Assembly: GCF_000482325.1 (NCBI RefSeq)
Contig: NZ_KI535297.1
Span: 248,001-312,000 of the forward strand
Source of the DNA: Bacillus sp. UNC438CL73TsuS30
Lineage (GTDB): Bacteria > Bacillota > Bacilli > Bacillales > Cytobacillaceae
Reading direction: 5' to 3'
Length of the DNA: 64,000 bases
Made by a program: the position numbers and the translations under genes. Positions 14,410-22,510 of the stretch are shown here, piece by piece. The notes beneath the pieces are model-generated. The model had not been told where the DNA came from, did no database searches, and worked only from the letters and a program-made list of their open reading frames with translations. The first letter of the stretch is position 1. Each line of letters opens with the position of its first letter.

Positions 14410-15936
14410 ATGGAGAATTCTGTTAAACCGATAGATCGACCGCCATGGGGGATTCTGGCAATCCTGATGATTGGCGCTTTTATTTCCATGCTAAACGAAA
14501 CATTATTAAATGTAGCTTTACCATCCATAATGAAAGACCTTGATGTTTCTGCATCAACTGTTCAATGGCTTTCAACCGGATATATGCTCGTAAATGGAGT
14601 CATGATTCCTGCGACAGCTTTTTTAATCCAAAAGTATACAGCAAGACGTTTATTTTTAACAGCCATGAGTTTATTTTTAATTGGTACCATTCTTGCTGGT
14701 TTTGCAACTTCCTTTCCTGTTTTACTCGTGGCAAGGATGATTCAAGCCTCTGGATCTGCGATCATGATGCCTTTATTAATGAATGTCATGCTAACAAGCT
14801 TTCCTCCTGAAAAAAGAGGGGCTGCGATGGGGCTATTCGGCTTAGTCTTCATTTTCGCACCTGCAGTTGGCCCTACCTTATCAGGCTGGTTAATTGAACA
14901 CTTTGACTGGAGAATGCTCTTCCATTTTGTTACACCGATTGCAGCAATTGTCCTTGTGATTGCAATCTTTCTACTAAAAGATAAAAAGAAAGATGTGGAA
15001 ATCCGTCTTGATTTCCTTTCCTTCTTATTATCAAGTATTGGTTTTGGCGGTTTATTGTACGGATTTAGTTCTGCAGGGAATAAAGGCTGGGACAGTCCGC
15101 AGGTTTATATTACAATTATCGTTGGTGCTGTCTCTATTGTATTATTCATTTGGCGTCAATTAAAGCTTGAGGTACCAATGCTTAATTTCCGAATTTACAA
15201 GTATCCAATGTTTACTCTATCTTCGGCGATTTCAATTGTTATTACGATGGCCATGTTTTCTGCGATGTTGCTTTTACCAATCTATGTTCAATCGATTCGC
15301 GGAATTTCGCCAATCAAGTCTGGACTACTCATGCTGCCTGGATCTATTTTAATGGGGATCATGTCACCAATTACCGGTAAATTATTTGATAAATATGGCG
15401 GTCGTTTATTAGCCATTACTGGTTTATCGATTACGATTATCACAAGTTACTTCTTAAGCACCTTAACACTTCATACTACTTACACTGAGTTAATCCTAAT
15501 ATACTCAGCGCGGATGTTCGGAATGTCGATGGTTATGATGCCGGTTATGACAAATGGATTAAACCAATTGCCTGCCCATCAATATCCACATGGAACAGCA
15601 ATGAACAGTACTCTTCAGCAAGTTTCTGGTGCAATTGGCTCGGCATTATTAGTTACCATCATGTCTAATCGTACTAAAACGCATGCGACAGACTTAGCAG
15701 CTTCTGCGATGAAGCATTTGACTGGAAAACCAACTCCTGAGGCGCTAGCTGAAATGAAACAGCAAATTGCCATGAAAGCCATGCTTGAAGGTATTAATGA
15801 TTCTTTCTTAGTATCGGTTGGAATTGCTAGTATCGCACTAATACTTGCATTCTTTATTAAAAGAGTTAAACCAGCAGGTAACCCACATGAGGGAACAACA
15901 GATAAAAAAGCTGTTACGAAATTAGCTGGAAATTAA
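14410..15936 (+). CDS. DHA2-family MFS multidrug efflux transporter
   Basis: This 508-aa protein with about 14 hydrophobic segments matches the DHA2 drug:H+ antiporter family. Visible signatures are LNETLLNVALPSIMKDL in TM1, STGYMLVNGVMIPATAFL in TM2, and the motif C-like LFGLVFIFAPAVGPTLSGWL in TM5. Bacillus relatives include LmrB and MdtP-type pumps, which export lincosamides and other drugs; the substrate here is unknown. ATG 14410 follows GGGGGT. The divergent TetR gene probably represses it. It is followed by a terminator and appears monocistronic. Confidence 0.9.
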   Translation: MENSVKPIDRPPWGILAILMIGAFISMLNETLLNVALPSIMKDLDVSASTVQWLSTGYMLVNGVMIPATAFLIQKYTARRLFLTAMSLFLIGTILAGFATSFPVLLVARMIQASGSAIMMPLLMNVMLTSFPPEKRGAAMGLFGLVFIFAPAVGPTLSGWLIEHFDWRMLFHFVTPIAAIVLVIAIFLLKDKKKDVEIRLDFLSFLLSSIGFGGLLYGFSSAGNKGWDSPQVYITIIVGAVSIVLFIWRQLKLEVPMLNFRIYKYPMFTLSSAISIVITMAMFSAMLLLPIYVQSIRGISPIKSGLLMLPGSILMGIMSPITGKLFDKYGGRLLAITGLSITIITSYFLSTLTLHTTYTELILIYSARMFGMSMVMMPVMTNGLNQLPAHQYPHGTAMNSTLQQVSGAIGSALLVTIMSNRTKTHATDLAASAMKHLTGKPTPEALAEMKQQIAMKAMLEGINDSFLVSVGIASIALILAFFIKRVKPAGNPHEGTTDKKAVTKLAGN

Positions 15937-15944
15937 TGAGAAGG

Positions 15945-15987
15945 AAAACAGGGGACAGCGAGATTGAATCGTTGTTCCCTGTTTTGT
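15945..15987 (+). terminator. Terminator after the efflux gene
   Basis: AAAACAGGGGACA and TGTTCCCTGTTTT form a strong, nearly perfect stem with a T-containing tail. Confidence 0.85.
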
Positions 15988-16060
15988 TATATTAAAAGTT
16001 GCTATCAAACGATGATTATTGGGATAATATAGTACAGTTAATAGAATTAGGAGGAATACG

Positions 16061-16516
16061 ATGGCAAATCAACAATTTTTAGAAGATGCTTATATTGAAC
16101 GCTGTGATAAGGAAACAGAAGAACTGATTGCTAAAGAAACCTATTCGTTTCTAAGCCAGCCCCTTGATTATTTAAAAAAACATAAGAAGGAATTTTTATT
16201 CTTAGAGTCTCAACAATTTGAAGCTATTCATGTCGATGCTGTTTCTTTAGAGGTAGATGATGTTTTTGGTACATATGATGTAATGTTAGGCCTTAGGTTT
16301 CAAAAGAAATTTGGTAATGTGTTAAAAGAGGAGTTAAATCAAAATTTAAAAGGCAGTGAGGCTAAATTTGATTTATTGTTCAGTAATGAGGACGGGCTAT
16401 GGGATTTAAATTTTGCTTTGAATTATGTAGAGGGATTTAGAGAAGATTTATCCATTGGAGAAGCTTTTGAGCTTATACATCAATTTTTAGTAAAATTGGT
16501 TGAAAAAATCAAGTAA
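16061..16516 (+). CDS. Hypothetical soluble protein, 151 aa
   Basis: I do not recognise this family. The protein is acidic and soluble, with no signal peptide or membrane segment. It appears to mix helices (IERCDKETEELIAKETYSFL) with a beta-rich middle (VSLEVDDVFGTYDVMLGL) and a helical end. The ATG follows GGAGGAA and the codon use resembles its neighbours, so it is very likely a real gene. It lies 48 bases before the cobalamin-binding-like gene in the same direction; linked expression is possible, but no shared function is evident. Confidence 0.75.
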   Translation: MANQQFLEDAYIERCDKETEELIAKETYSFLSQPLDYLKKHKKEFLFLESQQFEAIHVDAVSLEVDDVFGTYDVMLGLRFQKKFGNVLKEELNQNLKGSEAKFDLLFSNEDGLWDLNFALNYVEGFREDLSIGEAFELIHQFLVKLVEKIK

Positions 16517-16564
16517 GTGTCTGATTTTGATCTTTAATTTATAGAAATATTGAGAGGTGAAACC

Positions 16565-17332
16565 GTGCGAGTTATATCCATATGCCCCAGTAACACAGAA
16601 TTGATGGAATTTCTAGGATTAACACATCTTCTAGTGGGAGTTGATGATTTTTCTGATTGGCCGGCTCAGGTTGCAAATCTTCCGAGATTAGGTCCGGATT
16701 TATCGATTAACATGGATTTGGTCGAAGAGTTGAAACCGGATATGGTTTTAGCTTCTTTAAGTGTTCCTGGGATGGAAAAAAATGTGGAGGCACTTGTTGA
16801 AAGAGGAATTCCCCATATCGTGTTAAATCCGCAGTCCTTATCCGATATTGAAGAAGATTTGATAAAAACTGCTGAGGTTCTTGAGCAGCGGGAACGCGGG
16901 ATTGATGCAGCTAAGGAATTTCGGTTCAGAATAGAAAAGGTAAAAGAAAGAGGGAAGACGATTCAAGATCGGCCAGCGCTTTATTGGGAATGGTGGCCAA
17001 AACCGATTTTTACCCCGGGAAAAATCAATTGGCTGACCGAGATTTCAGAAATAGCCGGAGCAAGAAACATTTTTTCAGATGTTGAACTTGCTAGCGTTCA
17101 GACTGATTGGGAGGATGTTTTATCTCGAAAGCCTGATTTTATTTGCCTAGCCTGGGTCGGCGTTCGAAAGGCGAAGGTGCAGAAAAGTGTGGTGACGAAA
17201 CGTCCAGGCTATGAAAAGCTAGATTATAAGAATGAGAGCCAAATTCTGATTCTGGAAGAAGAATTGTATTGCCGACCATCACCTCGACTAGTGGAGGGCC
17301 TTGAAAAACTTTATAAAATCATTCATCCATAA
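16565..17332 (+). CDS. BtuF-like cobalamin-binding-type protein without a signal peptide
   Basis: A class III periplasmic-binding-protein fold of about 255 residues with the BtuF pattern: ISICPSNTELMEFLGL at the N-terminus, LKPDMVLASLSVPGMEKNVE, and YWEWWPKPIFTPGKINWLTE in the second lobe. BtuF proteins bind vitamin B12 for ABC import and are normally lipoproteins. Here no signal peptide or lipobox is present, so the protein should be cytoplasmic, and no ABC permease is adjacent. A role in corrinoid or metal-complex binding is possible but unproven. GTG 16565 is chosen because GAGAGGTGA lies 5-12 bases before it. Confidence 0.8.
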   Translation: MRVISICPSNTELMEFLGLTHLLVGVDDFSDWPAQVANLPRLGPDLSINMDLVEELKPDMVLASLSVPGMEKNVEALVERGIPHIVLNPQSLSDIEEDLIKTAEVLEQRERGIDAAKEFRFRIEKVKERGKTIQDRPALYWEWWPKPIFTPGKINWLTEISEIAGARNIFSDVELASVQTDWEDVLSRKPDFICLAWVGVRKAKVQKSVVTKRPGYEKLDYKNESQILILEEELYCRPSPRLVEGLEKLYKIIHP

Positions 17333-17334
17333 TA

Positions 17335-17372
17335 AAAAGTCTTTGCGCAAAAAAAATCGCAAAGACTTTTTT
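17335..17372. terminator. Terminator between convergent genes
   Basis: AAAAGTCTTTGCG pairs with CGCAAAGACTTTTTT. The stem has A-rich and T-rich flanks on both sides, so it can end transcription of the BtuF-like gene and of the convergent small gene. Confidence 0.85.
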
Positions 17373-17373
17373 C

Positions 17374-17673
17374 TTAACTTAGGCCTTCATCATTTATGGA
17401 AAATGGGGACCCTGATGAGGTATGTTGGTTTACCCAGCCAAGAGACATCTCGGAAACAGCTTCCCAATTTGGGATTTCATTACTATGCTGTTCGACCCAG
17501 CTCATGCAGAACTGTGGATCGATATTGTATTCTAAGCATTGGGCTAAAAACGATTGAATATTCGTTTCGGTGCAGTTTTGCCATGAACCGCATGTATTAA
17601 GCCAAACATTTTCCATTTTCGTTTGTAAAGAAAGCTCATTTATAAAATCGCTGAATTGATTTTCGTAAGTCAT
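17374..17673 (-). CDS. Hypothetical small protein, 99 aa
   Basis: No family is recognised. The protein is acidic, with several tryptophans and cysteines (WLNTCGSWQNCTETNI, QFCMSWVEQHS), and appears helical. The ATG at 17673 is preferred over the upstream TTG because AAGGAGGT precedes it by 5 bases; this strong ribosome site is the main reason to accept the gene. It is convergent with the BtuF-like gene and shares its terminator. Confidence 0.65.
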   Translation of the reverse strand: MTYENQFSDFINELSLQTKMENVWLNTCGSWQNCTETNIQSFLAQCLEYNIDPQFCMSWVEQHSNEIPNWEAVSEMSLGWVNQHTSSGSPFSINDEGLS

Positions 17674-17941
17674 TTTAGACCTCCTTGTCATAAATTTCGT
17701 ATTTTTTCACAAAGATACTTCATAAGTATGTCCAAGGAAAATTGAAAAAATCACGGGCCTTTATTATTTATATTCAAAAGGAAATTGGATGGCGATTCAA
17801 AATTGTAAGTAAAAAGTAATGACATTGATTCATAACGAAAAAAACACATGGGTTAAAATAACCTATGTGCCTCTTTTTATGTTTATTTTATTAATTGTGA
17901 TATTATTCTACATAAAAGTGATAGGGAAAGGATGAAATAAA

Positions 17942-18454
17942 TTGTCATTTGAAAGTGTGAAGGCTCATTTTAAACAATGGAATCGTGAGCAAGATATTAT
18001 GGAATTCGAAACCTCTAGCGCAACAGTAGAGTTGGCCGCAGAAGCAATTGGTGTAATTCCCGCTCGAATTGCGAAGACATTATCCTTTAGGGGCGAAGAG
18101 GAAAAAGCAATTTTAATCGTCGCAGCAGGAGACGCAAAAATTGATAATAAAAAATTTCGCCAAGCATTTGGCTTCAAAGCACGGATGCTAAATCCCGATG
18201 AAGTGCTTGAACAAACGGGGCATGCGATTGGCGGGGTATGCCCTTTTGGATTAGCAAAGGAATTGGATGTGTACTTGGATGTTTCAATGAAACGGTTTGA
18301 TACCTTGTTTCCAGCTTGCGGCAGTTCTAACTCGGCCATTGAATTGAACCTCGAAGAATTATTCCAATATTCCTTTGCAAAGGACTGGGTAGATATTTGT
18401 AAAGGATGGCAGGAAGCAGAGCTCGAAGAAAAAGTAATTCAAAATTATAAATAA
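17942..18454 (+). CDS. YbaK/EbsC-family aminoacyl-tRNA deacylase
   Basis: This 170-aa protein has the YbaK/ProX editing-domain pattern: the RIAKTLSFRG strand, a GDAKIDNKKFRQAFG segment containing the conserved lysine region, HAIGGVCPFGL and the CGSSNSAIELNLEEL loop. Such proteins hydrolyse misacylated tRNA in trans (for example Cys-tRNA-Pro or Ala-tRNA-Pro); B. subtilis YwhH is a related protein. Exact specificity cannot be read here. The TTG start follows AAAGGATG. The gene is flanked by its own leader and terminator, so it is probably monocistronic. Confidence 0.87.
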   Translation: MSFESVKAHFKQWNREQDIMEFETSSATVELAAEAIGVIPARIAKTLSFRGEEEKAILIVAAGDAKIDNKKFRQAFGFKARMLNPDEVLEQTGHAIGGVCPFGLAKELDVYLDVSMKRFDTLFPACGSSNSAIELNLEELFQYSFAKDWVDICKGWQEAELEEKVIQNYK

Positions 18455-18466
18455 GATGTTAAAATA

Positions 18467-18498
18467 AACAGTCGTTTTTTCAACGACTGTTTATTTTT
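18467..18498 (+). terminator. Terminator after the YbaK-like gene
   Basis: AAACAGTCGTT and AACGACTGTTT form an 11-bp stem with a 4-base loop, followed by ATTTTT. Confidence 0.9.
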
Positions 18499-18598
18499 AT
18501 GCGGATTTTGTAAATCTTCTGATAACAAAAGGAATCTATTATTTTTGTACTATAATAGAAAAGTAATCTCAATGCTTATTCGAGAAAGTTGGCTTGTG

Positions 18599-19207
18599 AT
18601 GAAATCAAATTTAAAATTATTAATTGAATTATTTTGGATCTTTTTTAAAATTGCCCCTGTGACGTTTGGCGGTGGTTATGCGATGATCCCATTAATTGAA
18701 CGGCAATTCGTTCAGAAAAAACAATGGCTGAGCATGAAAGATGTTTCCGATATTTTCGCCTTATCCGGGACAGCGCCGGGGGCGATTGCTGTGAATTGTG
18801 CCACCTTTATCGGTTATCGGTTTGGAGGTGTTTGGGGCGCTATTGCAGCTTTGGCGGGTGTTCTATTTCCAACCGTTATAATTGTATGTTTTCTCAGCAT
18901 ATTTTTTATTCTATTTAAGGATAATTCATATTTTGAAGCAGCTTTCCTTGGGATCCGTGCTGCTGTAGTAGCTTTAATCCTTTATGCGGCTATCGAAATA
19001 TCAAAAACAGCCTTATTAGATAAATCAACCTTTATCCTCTGTGCAGGCATGGTTGTGATGATGCTTGTTTTTCATTTACACCCGATTATCGCGATTTTTT
19101 TAGGAGTATTTTTCGGAATTATGATCGTGAAAGTGAAAAAATGGTTAGGAATCGTTGTTCGATTAGACAAAATACAGGAACCTCAAAAAGGTAAAAGAGC
19201 AGGGTAG
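18599..19207 (+). CDS. Chromate transporter family protein, first half
   Basis: A single ChrA domain with about six hydrophobic segments. Signatures are VTFGGGYAMIPLIERQF, the following FALSGTAPGAIAVNCATFIG, and FHLHPIIAIFLGVFFG near the end. Single-domain members work in pairs, and the second half follows directly. Family members export chromate; some may carry other oxyanions. Start choice is uncertain: a -10-like TATAAT at 18552-18557 rules out the most upstream TTG, and the ATG at 18599 leaves a leader of reasonable length; ATG 18572 is the alternative. It corresponds to one member of the YwrA/YwrB pair of B. subtilis. Confidence 0.85.
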   Translation: MKSNLKLLIELFWIFFKIAPVTFGGGYAMIPLIERQFVQKKQWLSMKDVSDIFALSGTAPGAIAVNCATFIGYRFGGVWGAIAALAGVLFPTVIIVCFLSIFFILFKDNSYFEAAFLGIRAAVVALILYAAIEISKTALLDKSTFILCAGMVVMMLVFHLHPIIAIFLGVFFGIMIVKVKKWLGIVVRLDKIQEPQKGKRAG

Positions 19208-19218
19208 GAGGGAAAGGT

Positions 19219-19758
19219 GTGTTACTGCAATTATTTTTATTATTTTTTTTGATCGGTGCCGTTTCTTTTGGTGGCGGATATGCGATGATCCCCGTTATCG
19301 AACGGGAAGTGACACAGCGCGGCTGGCTGACCACCTCTGAATTTACCGATTTTGTTGGTTTATCTGGTATGGCTCCCGGTTCCATTGCCTCAAATAGTGC
19401 GACTACCGTAGGGTATCATATAGGAGGGATTTATGGTGCGCTGATTTCTTCTCTGGCGATTACCCTTCCTTCGTTAATTTTCATTCTCGTGATAGCAAAA
19501 AATTATGAAAAAGTGAAAGATCATCCACTCATTACTTCAGCCTTTTATGGGCTTCGTCCGATTGTTACCAGTTTAATTATTTATGCAGCCATCAATTTTG
19601 CGCTGTCAAATGGGGTTATTGCCTTTGATTTTTCAACAAAGACGGTGGGCATGTTCATCATTTTTGCGGTATCCTTATGTTCTCTCCTATTTTTAAAACT
19701 CCATCCGACGGTCGTGATTATTATGTCAGGTATCCTTGGAGTGTTCATATTTAGATAA
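19219..19758 (+). CDS. Chromate transporter family protein, second half
   Basis: The partner ChrA half (179 aa) has the same landmarks as the preceding gene: VSFGGGYAMIPVIEREV, FVGLSGMAPGSIASNSATTVG and KLHPTVVIIMSGILGVF. Short-chain chromate transporters function as heterodimers with opposite topology, which fits the 11-base gap and shared direction. The GTG start is preceded by AGGAGGGAAAGG. The family suggests chromate efflux, but substrate specificity is inferred only. Confidence 0.87.
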   Translation: MLLQLFLLFFLIGAVSFGGGYAMIPVIEREVTQRGWLTTSEFTDFVGLSGMAPGSIASNSATTVGYHIGGIYGALISSLAITLPSLIFILVIAKNYEKVKDHPLITSAFYGLRPIVTSLIIYAAINFALSNGVIAFDFSTKTVGMFIIFAVSLCSLLFLKLHPTVVIIMSGILGVFIFR

Positions 19759-19779
19759 TAATTTATAAGGAAGGATTTA

Positions 19780-22026
19780 ATGAATTCAATCATTACATTA
19801 ATAAAAGAATGGCAGCAAGCACTGCAGAATGAAATCAATTATTTAAAAAAATTTGGCAGTAATAAGCATATTGTTTCAAATGGGCGTTTTTTAACAAATG
19901 ACCATTCGTTTACCTATTATTTTGATACCGCAGTACCTTTAAAAATTCCGGTCGGGTCTACAATCAGACTAGAGTGGGGCGGTCTAAAACAAAACGGACG
20001 GATTTTATCTTCAGAGGGCAGAGGAATCATCATCGCCTTAGAGCAATCATGGGGAGATTTGATTCCGGAGGCTTTTTTATTTCATGATCCGTGGGAACTA
20101 TTGGAACATCTTATTCAACGCTTGGATGAGATAAAAAAAAGCAAGCAAAAACGACTTAGAGTAAGGAGGTTAATGGCCCCTTCCATGCCTGCTAAGCATC
20201 CTCTCGATAAAATTAAAAGCAATGTCCACGAATTGGTATTACGGTCGAAATACAATCCTGTCACATTTGTCTGGGGACCGCCTGGAACAGGGAAAACCTA
20301 CACGCTTGCTAGGGTGGCAGCAAATAAATATTTTCAGAAAAAAAGAGTCCTGATCCTTTCTCATAGCAATCAAGCTGTAAATGTATTAATTAGTGAAATT
20401 TCTCATTTTATTAACAAAAAGCAGCGTTTTCAGGAGGGAGAGGTCCTTCGCTACGGATTTCATTCCGGTGAAGGTCTGCCTAGTGGTGAAGCACTGACAA
20501 CCAGCCAGTTAATTGAAAAGCAGGATCCGGGACTTGCCGAAAATAAAAACACCTTATTGGAAGAACGAAGGATGTTGAAACAAGATTTAGCTCGATCCTT
20601 TAGCAAAAGGGACTCTAATCAGCTTTTAGAGCTTGAGACCAAGATTGCCAAGGTGTTAGAGAAGATTCGCCAAAAAGAATTGCAGTTTGTCAAGGATGCA
20701 CTGATTGTCGGCACAACACTTGCGAAAGCCGCTAGTGATGCTTCAATTTTTGAAAAAGATTTTGATGTGGTCATTTTGGACGAGGCAAGTATGGCATATG
20801 TTCCACAAGCTGCTTTTGCTGCAACCCTCGGTAAACGAGTCATAATTTGCGGTGATTTTAAACAATTGCCGCCGATTGCTTCAAGCCGCGATGCGTTAGT
20901 GGCGAAATGGCTGAGGGAGGATGTGTTTCACCGTGCCGGTGTTGTGGAATGGGTGAATAAAGGGGAACTCCACCCCCATTTATTCTTATTAAAAGAACAA
21001 AGAAGAATGCATCCCGATATTTCTGCGTTCACAAATCGCTTTATTTATCAGTCGCTGGTCGGGGATCATCTGAGCGTACTGGACAGCCGCGACCAAATCG
21101 TTGAAAAAGCACCGTTCCCGCAAAAAGCATCTATCCTGTTAGACACTAGTTATACGGGAGCTTACTGTATGACGGAACGGACCTCTAATTCGCGAATGAA
21201 TGTATGGCAGCTTTTGCTCTCTTTCCAATTGATTCACGAATCCTATCTTGCCGGAGCAAAATCAATTGGTTATGTGACGCCTTATCGTGCTCAGGCAAAT
21301 TTAATGGAACTTTTACTGAATGATTTGTTTCAAAATGAACGGATGGGGGCTGATATAATCGCTGCTACCGTCCATCGGTTTCAAGGGAGCGAGCGTGACG
21401 TAATGGTGTTTGATACCGTTGATGGCTGGCCTCTAGAACGGGCTGGAATGCTGTTAACTGGCAAGGATAGTGAACGCCTCATCAATGTTGCGATTACAAG
21501 GACAAAAGGGAAATTCATCCATGTCAGTAATCAGACATTTATCCGCCAACATGTTTATCAGGGAAAAACCTTAAGGCAGCTTGTCGACTATCAGAGGGAA
21601 CAAAATCAAACGGTAACGCAAAAAGAAATTGGGAATTGGATTCAACATCAGCTTTCCCGATTGCAGTGGGTACATGCATTAAAACTGGAGAAGATTTTCC
21701 GGGATCTTGATAGAACAAAGAGCTCGATTGTATTATCGCTGCCGGATCATACCGTTCTTCCTGAACATTGGCAGAAAAAATTAATGAACCGTAATAAACA
21801 TGTGCAATTGAAGATTCTTTCTTCCAGGCAATGGACAAACCTTCAACCAAATGAATGGATTTCGAACCGTCCAACCTTTCCTTTTGTGATTTTGGACGAA
21901 CGTATTTTATGGCTTGGAGTACCATTTGAAGGAGCCATTGAGGTTCGACCGCCTTTTGTTGCTGCAAGAGTAGATTCCGAAAAATTAGCAAATTATTTAC
22001 TAGATCAATTTCAAATTCATTTGTAG
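19780..22026 (+). CDS. Superfamily I DNA/RNA helicase, UPF1/DNA2-like
   Basis: This 748-aa ATP-dependent helicase has an N-terminal OB/beta-rich region (about 1-130), a Walker A in VWGPPGTGKTYTLARVAANK, a coiled-coil-like stretch near 250-300, a Walker B in DVVILDEASMAYV, motif III in ICGDFKQLPPIASSRD, and motifs V and VI in TVHRFQGSERDVMVFDT and LINVAITRTKGKFIHVSN. The last 150 residues after the helicase core show no motif I recognise. UPF1/DNA2-type helicases unwind DNA or RNA 5' to 3'; the cellular role of this Bacillus protein is unknown. The ATG follows AAGGAAGG. It lies 21 bases after the chromate transporter pair. Confidence 0.87.
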   Translation: MNSIITLIKEWQQALQNEINYLKKFGSNKHIVSNGRFLTNDHSFTYYFDTAVPLKIPVGSTIRLEWGGLKQNGRILSSEGRGIIIALEQSWGDLIPEAFLFHDPWELLEHLIQRLDEIKKSKQKRLRVRRLMAPSMPAKHPLDKIKSNVHELVLRSKYNPVTFVWGPPGTGKTYTLARVAANKYFQKKRVLILSHSNQAVNVLISEISHFINKKQRFQEGEVLRYGFHSGEGLPSGEALTTSQLIEKQDPGLAENKNTLLEERRMLKQDLARSFSKRDSNQLLELETKIAKVLEKIRQKELQFVKDALIVGTTLAKAASDASIFEKDFDVVILDEASMAYVPQAAFAATLGKRVIICGDFKQLPPIASSRDALVAKWLREDVFHRAGVVEWVNKGELHPHLFLLKEQRRMHPDISAFTNRFIYQSLVGDHLSVLDSRDQIVEKAPFPQKASILLDTSYTGAYCMTERTSNSRMNVWQLLLSFQLIHESYLAGAKSIGYVTPYRAQANLMELLLNDLFQNERMGADIIAATVHRFQGSERDVMVFDTVDGWPLERAGMLLTGKDSERLINVAITRTKGKFIHVSNQTFIRQHVYQGKTLRQLVDYQREQNQTVTQKEIGNWIQHQLSRLQWVHALKLEKIFRDLDRTKSSIVLSLPDHTVLPEHWQKKLMNRNKHVQLKILSSRQWTNLQPNEWISNRPTFPFVILDERILWLGVPFEGAIEVRPPFVAARVDSEKLANYLLDQFQIHL

Positions 22027-22042
22027 CAATCAAAAAGTTTTA

Positions 22043-22077
22043 CAAAAAGTGCTCTTTGATGAAAAGAGCGCTTTTTG
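22043..22077 (+). terminator. Terminator after the helicase
   Basis: CAAAAAGTGCTCTTT pairs with AAAGAGCGCTTTTTG, with one mismatch pair and a 5-base loop. The remaining 430 bases to preT hold only the regulatory elements listed separately. Confidence 0.85.
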
Positions 22078-22300
22078 TATTTCTTAGATAGTGTCGAAAT
22101 ATTTATTGCTTAATAGTAGAGATTTATTAAAGGGTTCGAGGTATTTTTACAAATTTTTTAATTTGATTATGATAAATTGGTAAAGTATCCATAAAAGTAC
22201 AAGCATGATATCCTCACAAATTCTGTTTTTCTTTTCTAAACCTACACATTTTACATCATTTACTATTTTTTTCATTTAATCGAGTCAGAAAATTCATTTT

Positions 22301-22326
22301 ACATATTGGTTAATAAAACGCTTACA
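22301..22326 (+). promoter_or_regulatory. PucR-box-like site and overlapping cre-like site upstream of preT
   Basis: ACATATTGGTTAA (22301-22313) matches the B. subtilis PucR box consensus WWWCNTTGGTTAA at 12 of 13 positions. It abuts ATAAAACGCTTACA (22313-22326), which fits the CcpA cre consensus except for its first two bases. A PucR-family gene lies 4.7 kb downstream, so regulation of this operon by that protein is plausible. Confidence 0.5.
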
Positions 22327-22329
22327 TTA

Positions 22330-22355
22330 TTTTACAGATTGTGTAATGAAATGCC
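22330..22355 (+). promoter_or_regulatory. 26-bp element shared with the mmsA leader (copy 1)
   Basis: TTTTACA, then TTGT, TAATGAAA and CC occur with identical spacing here and at 28690-28715 upstream of the semialdehyde dehydrogenase gene; 21 of 26 positions agree. No other exact copy was noticed in the window. It may be a common operator or promoter element of the pyrimidine-catabolic genes. Confidence 0.45.
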
Positions 22356-22455
22356 TATCTAGTGTCTGTAAAATAGAATGAGATGCAGAATTTTCTGTTA
22401 TATTTTTTGAAAAGGAGGCTGAGCTTTTAAAATCTAGTATACCTATCATTATTTT

Positions 22456-22469
22456 ATAAAGCGCTTACA
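22456..22469 (+). promoter_or_regulatory. Second cre-like site before preT
   Basis: ATAAAGCGCTTACA matches the cre consensus TGWAANCGNTNWCA except in the first two bases. It lies 42 bases before the preT start, where CcpA binding would block transcription. Two similar sites in one leader raise the chance that catabolite repression is real. Confidence 0.4.
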
Positions 22470-22510
22470 TTTTTACTAGAATCCTATTCATATATAAGGA
22501 GGGTTTCTCA

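Noticed and set aside
16061..16516. Assigning the 151-aa protein to branched-chain aminotransferase-like families
   Set aside because: The protein has no PLP-binding motif and is far too short; left as hypothetical.
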